A stretch of 56,494 nucleotides of DNA, taken from an uncultured Clostridium sp. (GTDB lineage: Bacteria > Bacillota > Clostridia > Oscillospirales > Butyricicoccaceae). The stretch spans positions 1 through 56,494 of the forward strand of contig CANEGK010000012.1 in NCBI GenBank assembly GCA_947427035.1. Reading direction: 5' to 3'. Of this stretch, positions 9,580 to 16,827 are shown one piece after another. Position 1 is the first letter of the stretch; each line of letters begins with the position of its first letter. The notes beneath the pieces are model-generated. The model had not been told where the DNA came from. It did not search any database and worked only from the letters and a program-made list of their open reading frames with translations. The translations under genes and the position numbers were made by a program.

Positions 9580-10515
9580 TCACAGCTTTTCCGCCGTGCG
9601 CAGGCGCGCCGACCGGGCGCGCGGGTTTTCGCGCAGTTCTTCTTCCGACGCAGTGACGCCTCCTTTTTCTATCAGGCGCACCTGCGGCTTCCGCCCGCAG
9701 ACGCAGACGGGAAATTCTTTGGGGCAGACACAGCCCCTGGCCAGACCGGCAAAGGTCTGTTTGACAATGCGGTCCTCAAGCGAATGAAAACTGATAACGG
9801 CAATGCGGCCGCCGGCAGAAAGGCACGGCACCGCCTTGTCAAGCGCCGTCTGCACGGCCGTAAGTTCGCCGTTGACTTCGATACGGATGGCCTGAAAGGT
9901 CCGCTTGGCCGGGTGCTGCTTTTCACGCCGTGCGGCCGGCGGCATGGCTGCGCGGATCATATCGCTCAGCTCGGCCGTTGTTTCAATGGGCCGCCTTTTA
10001 CGATGCGACACGATGGCCGACGCAATACGTCCCGCATAACGCTCCTCGCCGTATCTGCCGATGATTTCGCGCAATCGCTCTTCGCTGTAGCTGTTGACGA
10101 CCTCGCGGGCCGTCAGACTTTGCGCCCTGTCCATGCGCATGTCGAGCGGCGCGTCGCTCTGATAGGAAAAGCCGCGCTCCGGCGTATCCAGCTGATAGGA
10201 CGAGACCCCCAGGTCGAGCAGAATACCGTCGACAGCGGGTACGCCCAGGCTTTCAAACACCTGATCCATGTCCATAAAATTGCTTTTGACAAAATCAATA
10301 TGGCAGGCAAAACCGGTCAGCCGCTTGCGCGCCGCAGCCAGCGCCGCGTCGTCGCGGTCTATACAGATGAGCCTGCCCTTTTCGTTCAACTGTTCAGCTA
10401 TCAGCCTGCTGTGGCCGCCGCCGCCCGTCGTCCCGTCGGCATAAACGCCGTCAGGACGGATGGCCAGCGCTTCGATGCACTGCTTGGCAAGCACCGGAAC
10501 ATGATAAAATTCCAT
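9580..10515 (-). CDS. rsmH: 16S rRNA (cytosine1402-N4)-methyltransferase RsmH
   Basis: SAM-dependent enzyme that methylates N4 of C1402 in the decoding centre of 16S rRNA (older name MraW). The 311 residues start with the family signature FYHVPVLAKQCIEAL and then the SAM motif YADGTTGGGGHSRLI (about 25-40). Further blocks are GILLDLGVSSYQLD, ERGFSYQSDAPLDMRM and, near the C-terminus, RIAVISFHSLEDRIVK. It begins 3 bases after the mraZ stop, so it is coupled to it, as in most dcw clusters. Length and motifs are normal. Confidence 0.96.
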   Translation of the reverse strand: MEFYHVPVLAKQCIEALAIRPDGVYADGTTGGGGHSRLIAEQLNEKGRLICIDRDDAALAAARKRLTGFACHIDFVKSNFMDMDQVFESLGVPAVDGILLDLGVSSYQLDTPERGFSYQSDAPLDMRMDRAQSLTAREVVNSYSEERLREIIGRYGEERYAGRIASAIVSHRKRRPIETTAELSDMIRAAMPPAARREKQHPAKRTFQAIRIEVNGELTAVQTALDKAVPCLSAGGRIAVISFHSLEDRIVKQTFAGLARGCVCPKEFPVCVCGRKPQVRLIEKGGVTASEEELRENPRARSARLRTAEKL

Positions 10516-10518
10516 GCC

Positions 10519-10935
10519 CTAAAACCCCAGCTCGTCCATCGCTTCGGCCGCCGTGTCCGACGTAACGCCCCGGCTGTACTCCAGCCAGTGCTGGGCGTTC
10601 CATATTTCGGCGCGGCCGGAAACGCCCAATACATAGACTTCTTTTTTCAGGTCGGCATATTCACGCAGGTGGGTGGGAATCAAAATACGCCCCTGTGCAT
10701 CGACTTCGCAATTGGCGGCGCCGGAAAAGAAAAAGCGCTGCAGGTTGCGCGATTTGGACATGGGCAGCGCCGCTATTTTTTTCTCCAGCTCAGACCAGGC
10801 TTCTTCGGAATATACAAACAGGCAGTTGTCCAGGCCCTTGGTGACGATGAAGCTGTCCCCCAGCTCTTCGCGCAGTTTGGCCGGGAAGAAAAGGCGGCCT
10901 TTGGCGTCAATATTGTGCGGGTATTGGCCCAACAT
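10519..10935 (-). CDS. mraZ: Transcriptional regulator MraZ
   Basis: First gene of the dcw operon, 138 residues, built of two SpoVT/AbrB-like swapped-hairpin halves. The first half has YPHNIDAKGRLFFPAKLRE and the second has NCEVDAQGRILIPTHLRE; both carry the 'D-x-x-G-R-x-x-(I/F)-P' motif of the family. MraZ forms ring-shaped oligomers, binds repeats in its own promoter region and modulates dcw expression. The start ATG at 10935 lies 6 bases after AGGTGG. The untranslated region in front holds G-rich repeats suited to autoregulation. Confidence 0.95.
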   Translation of the reverse strand: MLGQYPHNIDAKGRLFFPAKLREELGDSFIVTKGLDNCLFVYSEEAWSELEKKIAALPMSKSRNLQRFFFSGAANCEVDAQGRILIPTHLREYADLKKEVYVLGVSGRAEIWNAQHWLEYSRGVTSDTAAEAMDELGF

Positions 10936-10971
10936 CCTTTTCCACCTGCCTCACTCTTCATGGTGTTTTAT

Positions 10972-10998
10972 AACACTTCACACCACTTTCCCCCACCA
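10972..10998 (-). promoter_or_regulatory. Putative MraZ-binding repeats upstream of mraZ
   Basis: On the minus strand this reads TGGTGGGGG, AAAGTGG, then TGTG and AAGTGTT: closely spaced G-rich half sites just downstream of the predicted transcription start. AAAGTGG matches the MraZ box reported in Mollicutes, and TGGGG-type repeats resemble those of other bacteria. Another G-run (GGGGGCGGTG) lies inside the promoter spacer. That MraZ binds here is inferred from position and similarity. Confidence 0.45.
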
Positions 10999-11009
10999 GT
11001 CTGTCTTTT

Positions 11010-11038
11010 ATTATAAACACCGCCCCCATAAATTGCAA
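11010..11038 (-). promoter_or_regulatory. Sigma-A promoter of the dcw operon
   Basis: Minus strand: TTGCAA (11038-11033), 17-base spacer, perfect TATAAT (11015-11010). It lies 75 bases ahead of the mraZ start. It is the only clear promoter found upstream of the ten dcw genes. Confidence 0.8.
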
Positions 11039-11137
11039 GTGCTTTTTCATAATATTTAGAAGAATAAAATGGCCGGTTTTGCCGAAAAAACCCATTTTTT
11101 CAAAACATAAAACACATGTTCGCTTTTTTGAACAATC

Positions 11138-11175
11138 AAAAAGCCCGCCGGATCCATCGGTCCGACAGGCTTTTT
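11138..11175 (-). terminator. Terminator of the uvrC-rsmD-coaD-coiled-coil operon
   Basis: Inverted repeat with outer arms AAAAAGCC and GGCTTTTT and an imperfect inner CCGGA/TCCG pairing. On the minus strand it is followed by a T-run. It lies about 155 bases past the stop of the coiled-coil gene and before the dcw promoter. The rest of 10936-11331 is AT-rich and holds no gene that I can support. Confidence 0.65.
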
Positions 11176-11331
11176 ATCTGGCCAAAAAAACCGCTCTTAC
11201 AGGCCGTTCAGACGTTGTCTGAAAAGGCCCTGATGCCTGCGGCGCAGCGGTTTGCGCAGACTGTCTATGCCCTGCCACTATCCTTTTTTTGCAGGCCGGT
11301 TTTGCTTTCAAAGACGCTCAAAAAAAGGAAA

Positions 11332-11811
11332 TTATTCCCTTGTTCCCGGCTTGTCTTTAAGCAGCTGCCGAAAACGAATGCGCGACTGCTTGACCTCTTC
11401 GGCCGACTGCGCCAGCATTTCTTCGGCGCGTTTCATGGCGTCTTCGCAGTATACGCCGGCCGCTTTCATGATTTCGCGCGAGCGGGTTTCCGCCCCGGCG
11501 ATCATGTCAGCCGCCTTTTTGCGCGCCTCGGCCGCCACTTCATGGTCGTTGACGCGCTGCTTGGCGTAATCCTCGGCCTGCTTTTTCATGGTGTCCGATT
11601 CGCGCTTGCCGGCCGAAATCACCTCGTTGCGCTTTTCCACAATTTCCCGCGCCATTTTCAGCTCGGCCGGCAGTTCGGCGCGGATTTCGTCCAGAATATC
11701 CAGCGCCTTGTCCCGCTCGATGATGCAGCGATCCCCCAGCGGAACGCTGCGGGCATCCTGAATCATTTCATACAGCGTCATAATCAGTTCGTCAATGGTG
11801 CTTCCAGCCAT
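11332..11811 (-). CDS. Coiled-coil protein downstream of coaD, function unknown
   Basis: Conserved-looking hypothetical of 159 residues with no signal peptide or membrane segment. A short N-terminal segment (about 1-30, MAGSTIDELIMTLYEMIQDA) is followed by almost continuous charged helix. This includes a long Ala/Lys/Glu-rich coiled coil (about 65-150, for example KRESDTMKKQAEDYAKQRV). Such proteins next to coaD in Clostridia are often labelled 'ATPase' or compared with ATP synthase subunit b or DivIVA because of the coiled coil, not because of a catalytic motif. I see no Walker motif. It is the last gene after coaD (17-base gap) with a good AAAGGAG site, and is followed by a terminator. A structural or membrane-associated adaptor role is only a guess. 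Confidence 0.75.
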   Translation of the reverse strand: MAGSTIDELIMTLYEMIQDARSVPLGDRCIIERDKALDILDEIRAELPAELKMAREIVEKRNEVISAGKRESDTMKKQAEDYAKQRVNDHEVAAEARKKAADMIAGAETRSREIMKAAGVYCEDAMKRAEEMLAQSAEEVKQSRIRFRQLLKDKPGTRE

Positions 11812-11828
11812 ATGTTATTTTCTCCTTT

Positions 11829-12311
11829 TTATTGTCCGTTCAGCTTGTCTGTCACAGCGCGGCGAACGATATCGGGCACAAGCGCTCCGATGTCTTTTCC
11901 ACTTTGAGCGCGTATTTTAACTTCACTCGAGCTGAGGCCTTCCAGCCCCTGCGCCGCTGGCAGCAGCACCGTCTGCGCCGTCGGCCATCTTTCTTCATTA
12001 AAGCGCGCCTGCAACAGCTCGTATTCAAAATCCTGCGCGTTCCGTACCCCTTTTACAAGGGCGCAGACCCCTTTGTCGCGGGCGTATTCCCACAGCATAC
12101 CGTCCCACACGTCGGCTTCGGCATTGGAGATGCCGGCGACGGCTCCGCGCAAAAGCTCGAGCCGCTCTGCGCGCGAGAACAGATATTGTTTTTCCGCATT
12201 GTCCATCACGACGGCGACGACGCGGTCAAACAGTCCGGCCGCCCGCCGGATCAAATCGACATGGCCGTTTGTCACCGGGTCAAAGCTGCCGGGCACCAAA
12301 GCAATTTTCAT
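11829..12311 (-). CDS. coaD: Phosphopantetheine adenylyltransferase CoaD
   Basis: Penultimate enzyme of coenzyme A synthesis: 4'-phosphopantetheine + ATP to dephospho-CoA + PPi. The 160-residue length is typical. The nucleotidyltransferase signature GSFDPVTNGHVDLIRRA (about residues 8-24) carries the T/HxGH-type motif, and the C-terminal LSSSEVKIRA matches the ISSTxVR-type block. Its start overlaps the rsmD stop by 4 bases (ATGA), so the two are translationally coupled; the rsmD-coaD pair is widely conserved. Confidence 0.96.
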   Translation of the reverse strand: MKIALVPGSFDPVTNGHVDLIRRAAGLFDRVVAVVMDNAEKQYLFSRAERLELLRGAVAGISNAEADVWDGMLWEYARDKGVCALVKGVRNAQDFEYELLQARFNEERWPTAQTVLLPAAQGLEGLSSSEVKIRAQSGKDIGALVPDIVRRAVTDKLNGQ

Positions 12312-12859
12312 GTTTCTTCCCTCGTCAGCGTGGTGACAGCGCTTGCGCCGTACCGGTACTGCTTCAGCAGCGCATACGGCGCCGCCGGAGGCGCCAGTAC
12401 ATCCTCCCGCGCGCTCTCACATACGATTATACCACGGGCAGCAAGGATGTCAAACCGCATAATATACTTTAACGCTTGATTCAGAATTTCCCCGCCATAC
12501 GGCGGATCGAGCAGAATGATGTCAAAAGCGCCCGGCCCTTTTTGCGCCGCAGCCGCTTCCCAGTTTCCGCAAAACAGCGCGCTCTTTTCTTCCATTCTAC
12601 ACAGGGCGATGTTTTTTCGAATGACCTGCGCCGCCGCGCGATCATTGTCGCAAAACAGGCAGTGCGCCGCGCCGCGCGACAGGCATTCCAGCCCCAGCTG
12701 GCCCGAGCCTGCGAACAAATCGAGCACCCTGGCCCCGCTCAGCCGGAACTGTATGATGTTGAAAATCGATTCCTTGACGCGGTCGGTCGTCGGGCGCGTG
12801 TGCATTCCCGACGGCGCATACAGCTGTTTTCCGCGCGCCGCGCCGGCGATGATGCGCAT
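12308..12859 (-). CDS. rsmD: 16S rRNA (guanine966-N2)-methyltransferase RsmD
   Basis: SAM-dependent methyltransferase modifying G966 of 16S rRNA. The 183 residues begin with MRIIAGAARGKQLYAP. They contain SAM motif I, VLDLFAGSGQLGLECLSRGA (about 44-63), and the catalytic DPPY-type motif in DIILLDPPYGG (about 118-128). It starts 3 bases after the uvrC stop and overlaps coaD by 4 bases, so the three genes form one tight unit. Confidence 0.95.
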   Translation of the reverse strand: MRIIAGAARGKQLYAPSGMHTRPTTDRVKESIFNIIQFRLSGARVLDLFAGSGQLGLECLSRGAAHCLFCDNDRAAAQVIRKNIALCRMEEKSALFCGNWEAAAAQKGPGAFDIILLDPPYGGEILNQALKYIMRFDILAARGIIVCESAREDVLAPPAAPYALLKQYRYGASAVTTLTREET

Positions 12860-12862
12860 CCG

Positions 12863-14689
12863 TTACTCCGCCCCCTTTTCGGTAAAATGCCGCACAATGT
12901 TGTCCGCCACGCTGCGCGGCACCACGGCGGCCAGCTCGTCGGCCGACGCGCGGCGAATAGCAGAAACGGTCCCGAAATGCCGCAGAAGCTGCTTGCGCCG
13001 CGCCGCGCCCAAGCCCTCAATCCCGTCGAGCGCCGAACGGCGGGCCCCCTTCGCGCGCACATCGTGATGGTACGCCACGGCAAAGCGGTGGGTCTCTTCC
13101 TGAATGCGCCCGATCAGGGCGAAAACAGCCGGCGTCGACACAATGCCGATTTCCTGCCCATCAGCGGTGACCAGTGCGCGGGTCCGGTGGTGCGAGTCCT
13201 TGACCATACCGAACACCGGAATATTCACGCCGCGCTGCAAAAGCTGCTGCTGCGCCACGCCGGTCTGCCCCGCGCCGCCGTCCATCAGGAACAGATCGGG
13301 CAGCGGCAAAAATCCCGCGTCGCCGCCCAGTGCGCGATCCAGCCTGCGGCCGACTACCTCGGCCATCGCGCCGTAATCGTCGCCGCCCGCAGCCTCCTTG
13401 ATTTTAAACTTCTTATACGCGCCCTTTTTGGGCGAGCCATCCTCAAACACCGTCATGGATGCGACGGCGTCGCTCCCCGCCGTATTGGAAATGTCAAAGG
13501 CTTCGATGCGCCGGGGCGGCGCTTCCATCCCCAGCATGTCGCCCAGCAGAACCAGCGTCTTGCGCGAACGCTGCTCGCGGGTTTCCAGCGCTTCCAGCTC
13601 GAGCCGGGCGTTGTCGGCGGCCAGCCGAACCATCTGCGCCTTTTCCCCGCGCTGCGGCACCAGAACGGCGCATTTGCGGCCGCGCAGCGACGACAAAAGC
13701 GCTTCAACGCCTTCGCGATCCTCGATGTCGCGGTCGAGCGCCAGCTCGCGCGGGGCGTGGCCGGCGCGGCTGTAATACTGTTTGACAAAGCTGGCCAGCG
13801 CGTCGGGCAGATCCTGCTCTTCCAGCCCGTCGAAGAACTCCACCTTCTTGTCCATCAGGCTGCCGCCGCCATAGGACAGCAGGGCAAAGGCCGCGCGCGT
13901 TCCGCGCAGGCCGCAGGCCATCACGTCGATATCGGACAGCGTAACCCCCGTCACCACACGGCTGCGCCCCAGCCTCTGCACGGCGCGAAGCCGGTCGCGG
14001 TACTGCGCCGCCGCCTCGAAGTCGAGCGCTTCGGCGCGCTCGTTCATTTTTTCTTCCATGACGCGGGCCAAATCGTCGCTCTTGCCCTCCAGCAGCAGCG
14101 CGCCCTGGCGCAGCAGTTCCCCGTACTGCTCGGGGCTGATGTCCCCGGTGCACACGCCGCAGCATTTTTTCAGATGGTGCATCAGGCAGGGGCGCTCTTT
14201 GCCGATGTCGCGCGGAAATTTGCGCGTGCAGGTGGGCAGGCCGAAGGTCTCCTGCACGATTTCAATGGCTGCTTTGGCCGCGCCGCGCCCCCCATAGGGG
14301 CCGAAATAGCGCGCGCCGTCATCCTGGCGCGCCGACACGATGGAAAAAGACGCGTAATCCCCTTTGGCCAGACGGACGTAAGGGTAGCCCTTGTCGTCTT
14401 TGAGCAGAATATTATATTTGGGCTTATAGCGTTTGATGAGCGTGTTTTCCAGCAAAAGCGCGTCAAACTCTGTTTTGGCATAAATGGTCTCAAAATCGTC
14501 GATGTTCTCAACCAGCCGGCGCGTTTTCGCCGTGTGCGACGCAAGGTTGGCAAAGTACTGGCTGACGCGGTTTTTCAGCGCTTTGGCCTTGCCGACATAA
14601 ATGATCTGCCCGTCCTTGTCGTGCATCAGGTAAACGCCGGGCGCCAGCGGCAGCTCGTGCGCCTTCTGCCTCAATTGTTGCAGGGTCAT
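12863..14689 (-). CDS. uvrC: Excinuclease ABC subunit C (UvrC)
   Basis: Nuclease subunit of nucleotide excision repair, incising on both sides of a lesion located by UvrAB. From the ATG at 14689 (GGAGG five bases upstream) it has 608 residues; a GTG four codons earlier is too close to the ribosome site. Domains in order are GIY-YIG (about 10-90; GVYLMHDKDG, IIYVGKAKALKNRV), a Cys-rich link (KKCCGVC), a UVR domain (about 200-235), and an RNase H-like endonuclease core (about 370-530; IEAFDISNTAGSDAV, DLFLMDGGAGQ). A helix-hairpin-helix pair ends the protein (LDGIEGLGAARRKQLLRHF). It heads the uvrC-rsmD-coaD group. Confidence 0.96.
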   Translation of the reverse strand: MTLQQLRQKAHELPLAPGVYLMHDKDGQIIYVGKAKALKNRVSQYFANLASHTAKTRRLVENIDDFETIYAKTEFDALLLENTLIKRYKPKYNILLKDDKGYPYVRLAKGDYASFSIVSARQDDGARYFGPYGGRGAAKAAIEIVQETFGLPTCTRKFPRDIGKERPCLMHHLKKCCGVCTGDISPEQYGELLRQGALLLEGKSDDLARVMEEKMNERAEALDFEAAAQYRDRLRAVQRLGRSRVVTGVTLSDIDVMACGLRGTRAAFALLSYGGGSLMDKKVEFFDGLEEQDLPDALASFVKQYYSRAGHAPRELALDRDIEDREGVEALLSSLRGRKCAVLVPQRGEKAQMVRLAADNARLELEALETREQRSRKTLVLLGDMLGMEAPPRRIEAFDISNTAGSDAVASMTVFEDGSPKKGAYKKFKIKEAAGGDDYGAMAEVVGRRLDRALGGDAGFLPLPDLFLMDGGAGQTGVAQQQLLQRGVNIPVFGMVKDSHHRTRALVTADGQEIGIVSTPAVFALIGRIQEETHRFAVAYHHDVRAKGARRSALDGIEGLGAARRKQLLRHFGTVSAIRRASADELAAVVPRSVADNIVRHFTEKGAE

Positions 14690-14708
14690 ACAAACCTCCA
14701 CGGCTACG

Positions 14709-14736
14709 CAAAAAGCGCCGCATTGCGCGGCGCTTT
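14709..14736 (-). terminator. Terminator after the HPr-like gene
   Basis: On the minus strand GCGCCGC, a five-base loop, GCGGCGC and then six T residues: a textbook intrinsic terminator 17 bases past the HPr stop. No separate promoter is evident between it and uvrC, so uvrC may depend on read-through. Confidence 0.85.
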
Positions 14737-14752
14737 GGGACGTTATTTTGTC

Positions 14753-15016
14753 TTATTCGCCGAAGTTGGCGGCAATCAGGGCGCACAGCGCATTGACAGC
14801 CTCTTCCTCATCAGGGCCTTCGGCTGAAATGGTGATGGTGCTCCCCTTGGTAATGCCAAGCGACAGAACACCCAGCAGACTCTTGGCGTTGACCTTGCGG
14901 TCGTCTTTTTCAACCATCATCGTGCTGCGGAACTCGTTGGCTTTCTGGATAAAAAAGGTCGCCGGCCGGGCGTACAGGCCCACCTGATTGGTTACTGTAA
15001 TGTCTTTGGAAAACAT
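14753..15016 (-). CDS. HPr-family protein lacking His15 (Crh-like)
   Basis: An 87-residue protein with the whole HPr fold length. Canonical HPr has GLHARPA, where His15 accepts phosphate from PEP via enzyme I. Here the motif is VGLYARPATF with Tyr at position 15 (codon TAC read from the sequence). The regulatory serine is kept exactly at position 46 (NAKSLLGVLSLGI). The closest functional parallel is Bacillus Crh, which has Gln15, keeps Ser46 and acts in CcpA-dependent catabolite repression but not in sugar transport. By inference this protein can be phosphorylated by HPr kinase but cannot serve as a PTS phosphocarrier. It is monocistronic, with its own promoter and terminator. A true HPr would then be encoded elsewhere. 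Confidence 0.88.
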   Translation of the reverse strand: MFSKDITVTNQVGLYARPATFFIQKANEFRSTMMVEKDDRKVNAKSLLGVLSLGITKGSTITISAEGPDEEEAVNALCALIAANFGE

Positions 15017-15061
15017 AAGCTCCCTCGCTTCCTGAGATTCGGTTCTTGATGTGTTTTTTCT

Positions 15062-15090
15062 ATTTTAACAGATTTCCCGCCGCTTGGCAA
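15062..15090 (-). promoter_or_regulatory. Promoter of the HPr-like gene
   Basis: Minus strand TTGCCA (15090-15085), 17-base spacer, TAAAAT (15067-15062), about 45 bases ahead of the start codon. The match to sigma-A is good. Confidence 0.7.
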
Positions 15091-15116
15091 TCCCTTTTCG
15101 ATAATTCGATCGGCGG

Positions 15117-15845
15117 TTATAGGATAAAAGAGAGCAGTATCGGCATAAAGGCCGCCGGAATCAGGTTGGCCACGTTGAATTTTTTGATGCCCCACAGGTC
15201 GAAGCCGATGAGCATGAGCACCGCAGAGCCGACCAGCGACATCTGCCCGACCACTGCCATGGGAATGTAGTCGCCGATAAAGTAGGCCACCGCCGTAATG
15301 GCCCCCTGGTACACCACAATGGACAGGGCGGACAGCATGACGCCATAGCCGTAAACGGTGGCGAAAATGATGGAAATGATGCCGTCGAGCACCGCCTTGG
15401 TAAACAGCATGGAAGGGTCGGCCATGATGCCGTCCTGAATCGAGCCGATGATGGCCATGGCCCCCGAGCAGAACAACACGGTGGCACAGGCAAAGCCGGC
15501 GCCGATGTCCATGTTTTCGTCAGCGCCGGGCTTGGACAGCTTGCGCTTTAAAAAATTGGCGACACGGTCAAACATGCGGTCGATGCCGATGATCTCGCCC
15601 AAGAAGGCGCCCAGCACCAGCGACAGCACCAGTCCCAGCCCATAGGACGAGGTGAGGACGCCTTCTTTCGACGCCGTCACCGCCTGCGTGACGACACCCA
15701 GCACCCCCAGCAGGAAAACGCCCGTGCCCTGGGCCGTAAAAATAATTTCCTGAAAGCGCTTGGAGATCCCTTTTTTAAACAAAAGCCCCACCGTTCCGCC
15801 CGCCAAAATGGCGGCGGCGTTGACCAGCGTACCCAAACCGACCAT
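15117..15845 (-). CDS. DUF554 (YqgA-like) integral membrane protein
   Basis: 242 residues with about six to seven hydrophobic segments. It begins MVGLGTLVNAAAILAGGTVG, then KKGISKRFQEIIFTAQG, a characteristic opening of the DUF554 family of putative transporters. A conserved middle block (GAGFACATVLFCSGAMAIIG) and a Gly/Ser-rich C-terminal helix fit the same family. Its biochemical role is not established. It has its own strong promoter, and the sirtuin gene ends about 97 bases upstream, so it is probably a single-gene unit. Confidence 0.85.
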   Translation of the reverse strand: MVGLGTLVNAAAILAGGTVGLLFKKGISKRFQEIIFTAQGTGVFLLGVLGVVTQAVTASKEGVLTSSYGLGLVLSLVLGAFLGEIIGIDRMFDRVANFLKRKLSKPGADENMDIGAGFACATVLFCSGAMAIIGSIQDGIMADPSMLFTKAVLDGIISIIFATVYGYGVMLSALSIVVYQGAITAVAYFIGDYIPMAVVGQMSLVGSAVLMLIGFDLWGIKKFNVANLIPAAFMPILLSFIL

Positions 15846-15893
15846 GCTTTTCGCTTCCCCTTTTTAACGACAGTTTTTTTGCGAACATCCCCC

Positions 15894-15922
15894 ATTATAC
15901 TCTTTCCCGGCGCGCTCGGCAA
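15894..15922 (-). promoter_or_regulatory. Promoter of the DUF554 gene
   Basis: Minus strand TTGCCG (15922-15917), 17-base spacer, perfect TATAAT (15899-15894), about 50 bases ahead of the ATG at 15845. Confidence 0.75.
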
Positions 15923-15942
15923 CCCCCTCGCGCCTTTGATCC

Positions 15943-16827
15943 CTATGCTCCCGCCTGCTTTTGCAAATCCTCCAAAACCCGGCCGATGTCGCTTTGAATG
16001 CACAGCGCCTGCGCGCCCAGCTTCTGGGGCGCATACGCTTCCGTCAAGTTGACGCAGGCGTACGTTGCCTGCGGGTTTTCATGAGTCCGCTTCCAGAACG
16101 GATACTTGATAATGCCCGGCGTGTTGCCGCCGACACCCAGCTCCAGGTACAGCACGCGCGCGCCGCTGCAGCGGCGCAGAAAGTCGGCGTACCGCCCGGC
16201 GGCGGCGTGCCATCCCGCGTCCTCGACAAAGGTATCGTCGGCCCGCAGGTTCATGGTCATGGGCTTTCCGCACACCGGACAGTGCGGCAGAAGCTCCGTC
16301 GGAATGCGCATGTTCCGCTGTTCGGCCACCATACGGCGCACCGTCTGCTCGTTGTCGTAGGTGTGCTGTGTACATGGCTGCGAGCACTGCCACAGCCCGT
16401 AATCCCCCTGTGTGTAAAACAATCGCTCTTTGTCAAAACTCGCCGGCTGAAAGCAATGGTCGACATTGGTCGTGATGACAAAATAATCCCTGTCCCGCAC
16501 CAGCTCCCGCAGCCGGTGATAGGGCGCGCCCACCGGCCGCTCGTAGCGGTTCCAGTAAATATACCGGCTCCAGTACGCCCAGTGCTCTTCGGGTGTGGAA
16601 TAGGGGTAAAACCCCGCCGTGTACATGTCGGGGAAATGATATTTTTCGATAAAATCCCCAAAATAGCGCTCGAAGCGCGCGCCCGAATAGGTCAGCCCGG
16701 CCGAGGTCGACAGGCCGGCCCCCGCTCCGATGACAATGGCATCAGACTCCTGTATCGCTTTGGCAAGCCGGCCTGTCTGGCCCGAGTAAGCGCCGGTAGG
16801 CCGCATAATCCCTGTTCTGAAAGACAT
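15943..16827 (-). CDS. Class M sirtuin (SirTM), likely protein ADP-ribosyltransferase
   Basis: A 294-residue Sir2-fold protein. The NAD-binding motif GAGAGLSTSAGLTYSG (about residues 34-49) is typical of sirtuins, and ITTNVDHCF replaces the TQNxD block. Cysteines in CSQPC and HCPVCGKP fit a structural zinc site. The C-terminal half has LYLELGVGGNTPGIIKYPFW. These features match SirTM proteins, which in staphylococci and streptococci ADP-ribosylate a lipoylated GcvH-like protein rather than deacetylate. It follows the macrodomain gene, overlapping its 3' end by 86 bases if the ATG at 16827 is used. An ATG at 16806 still overlaps but has a poorer ribosome site. No gcvH-L or lplA partner is nearby, so the target here is unknown. 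Confidence 0.85.
   Translation of the reverse strand: MSFRTGIMRPTGAYSGQTGRLAKAIQESDAIVIGAGAGLSTSAGLTYSGARFERYFGDFIEKYHFPDMYTAGFYPYSTPEEHWAYWSRYIYWNRYERPVGAPYHRLRELVRDRDYFVITTNVDHCFQPASFDKERLFYTQGDYGLWQCSQPCTQHTYDNEQTVRRMVAEQRNMRIPTELLPHCPVCGKPMTMNLRADDTFVEDAGWHAAAGRYADFLRRCSGARVLYLELGVGGNTPGIIKYPFWKRTHENPQATYACVNLTEAYAPQKLGAQALCIQSDIGRVLEDLQKQAGA

Noticed and set aside
11332..11811. Coiled-coil gene as ATPase or ATP synthase subunit b
   Set aside because: No Walker motif, no membrane anchor and no atp genes nearby; the similarity is only to coiled-coil composition.
12476..14827. A 783-codon open frame on the plus strand opposite uvrC and rsmD
   Set aside because: It runs antisense through two genes with complete family motifs and spans a terminator; its protein is Arg/Gln/Ala-rich without recognisable domains.
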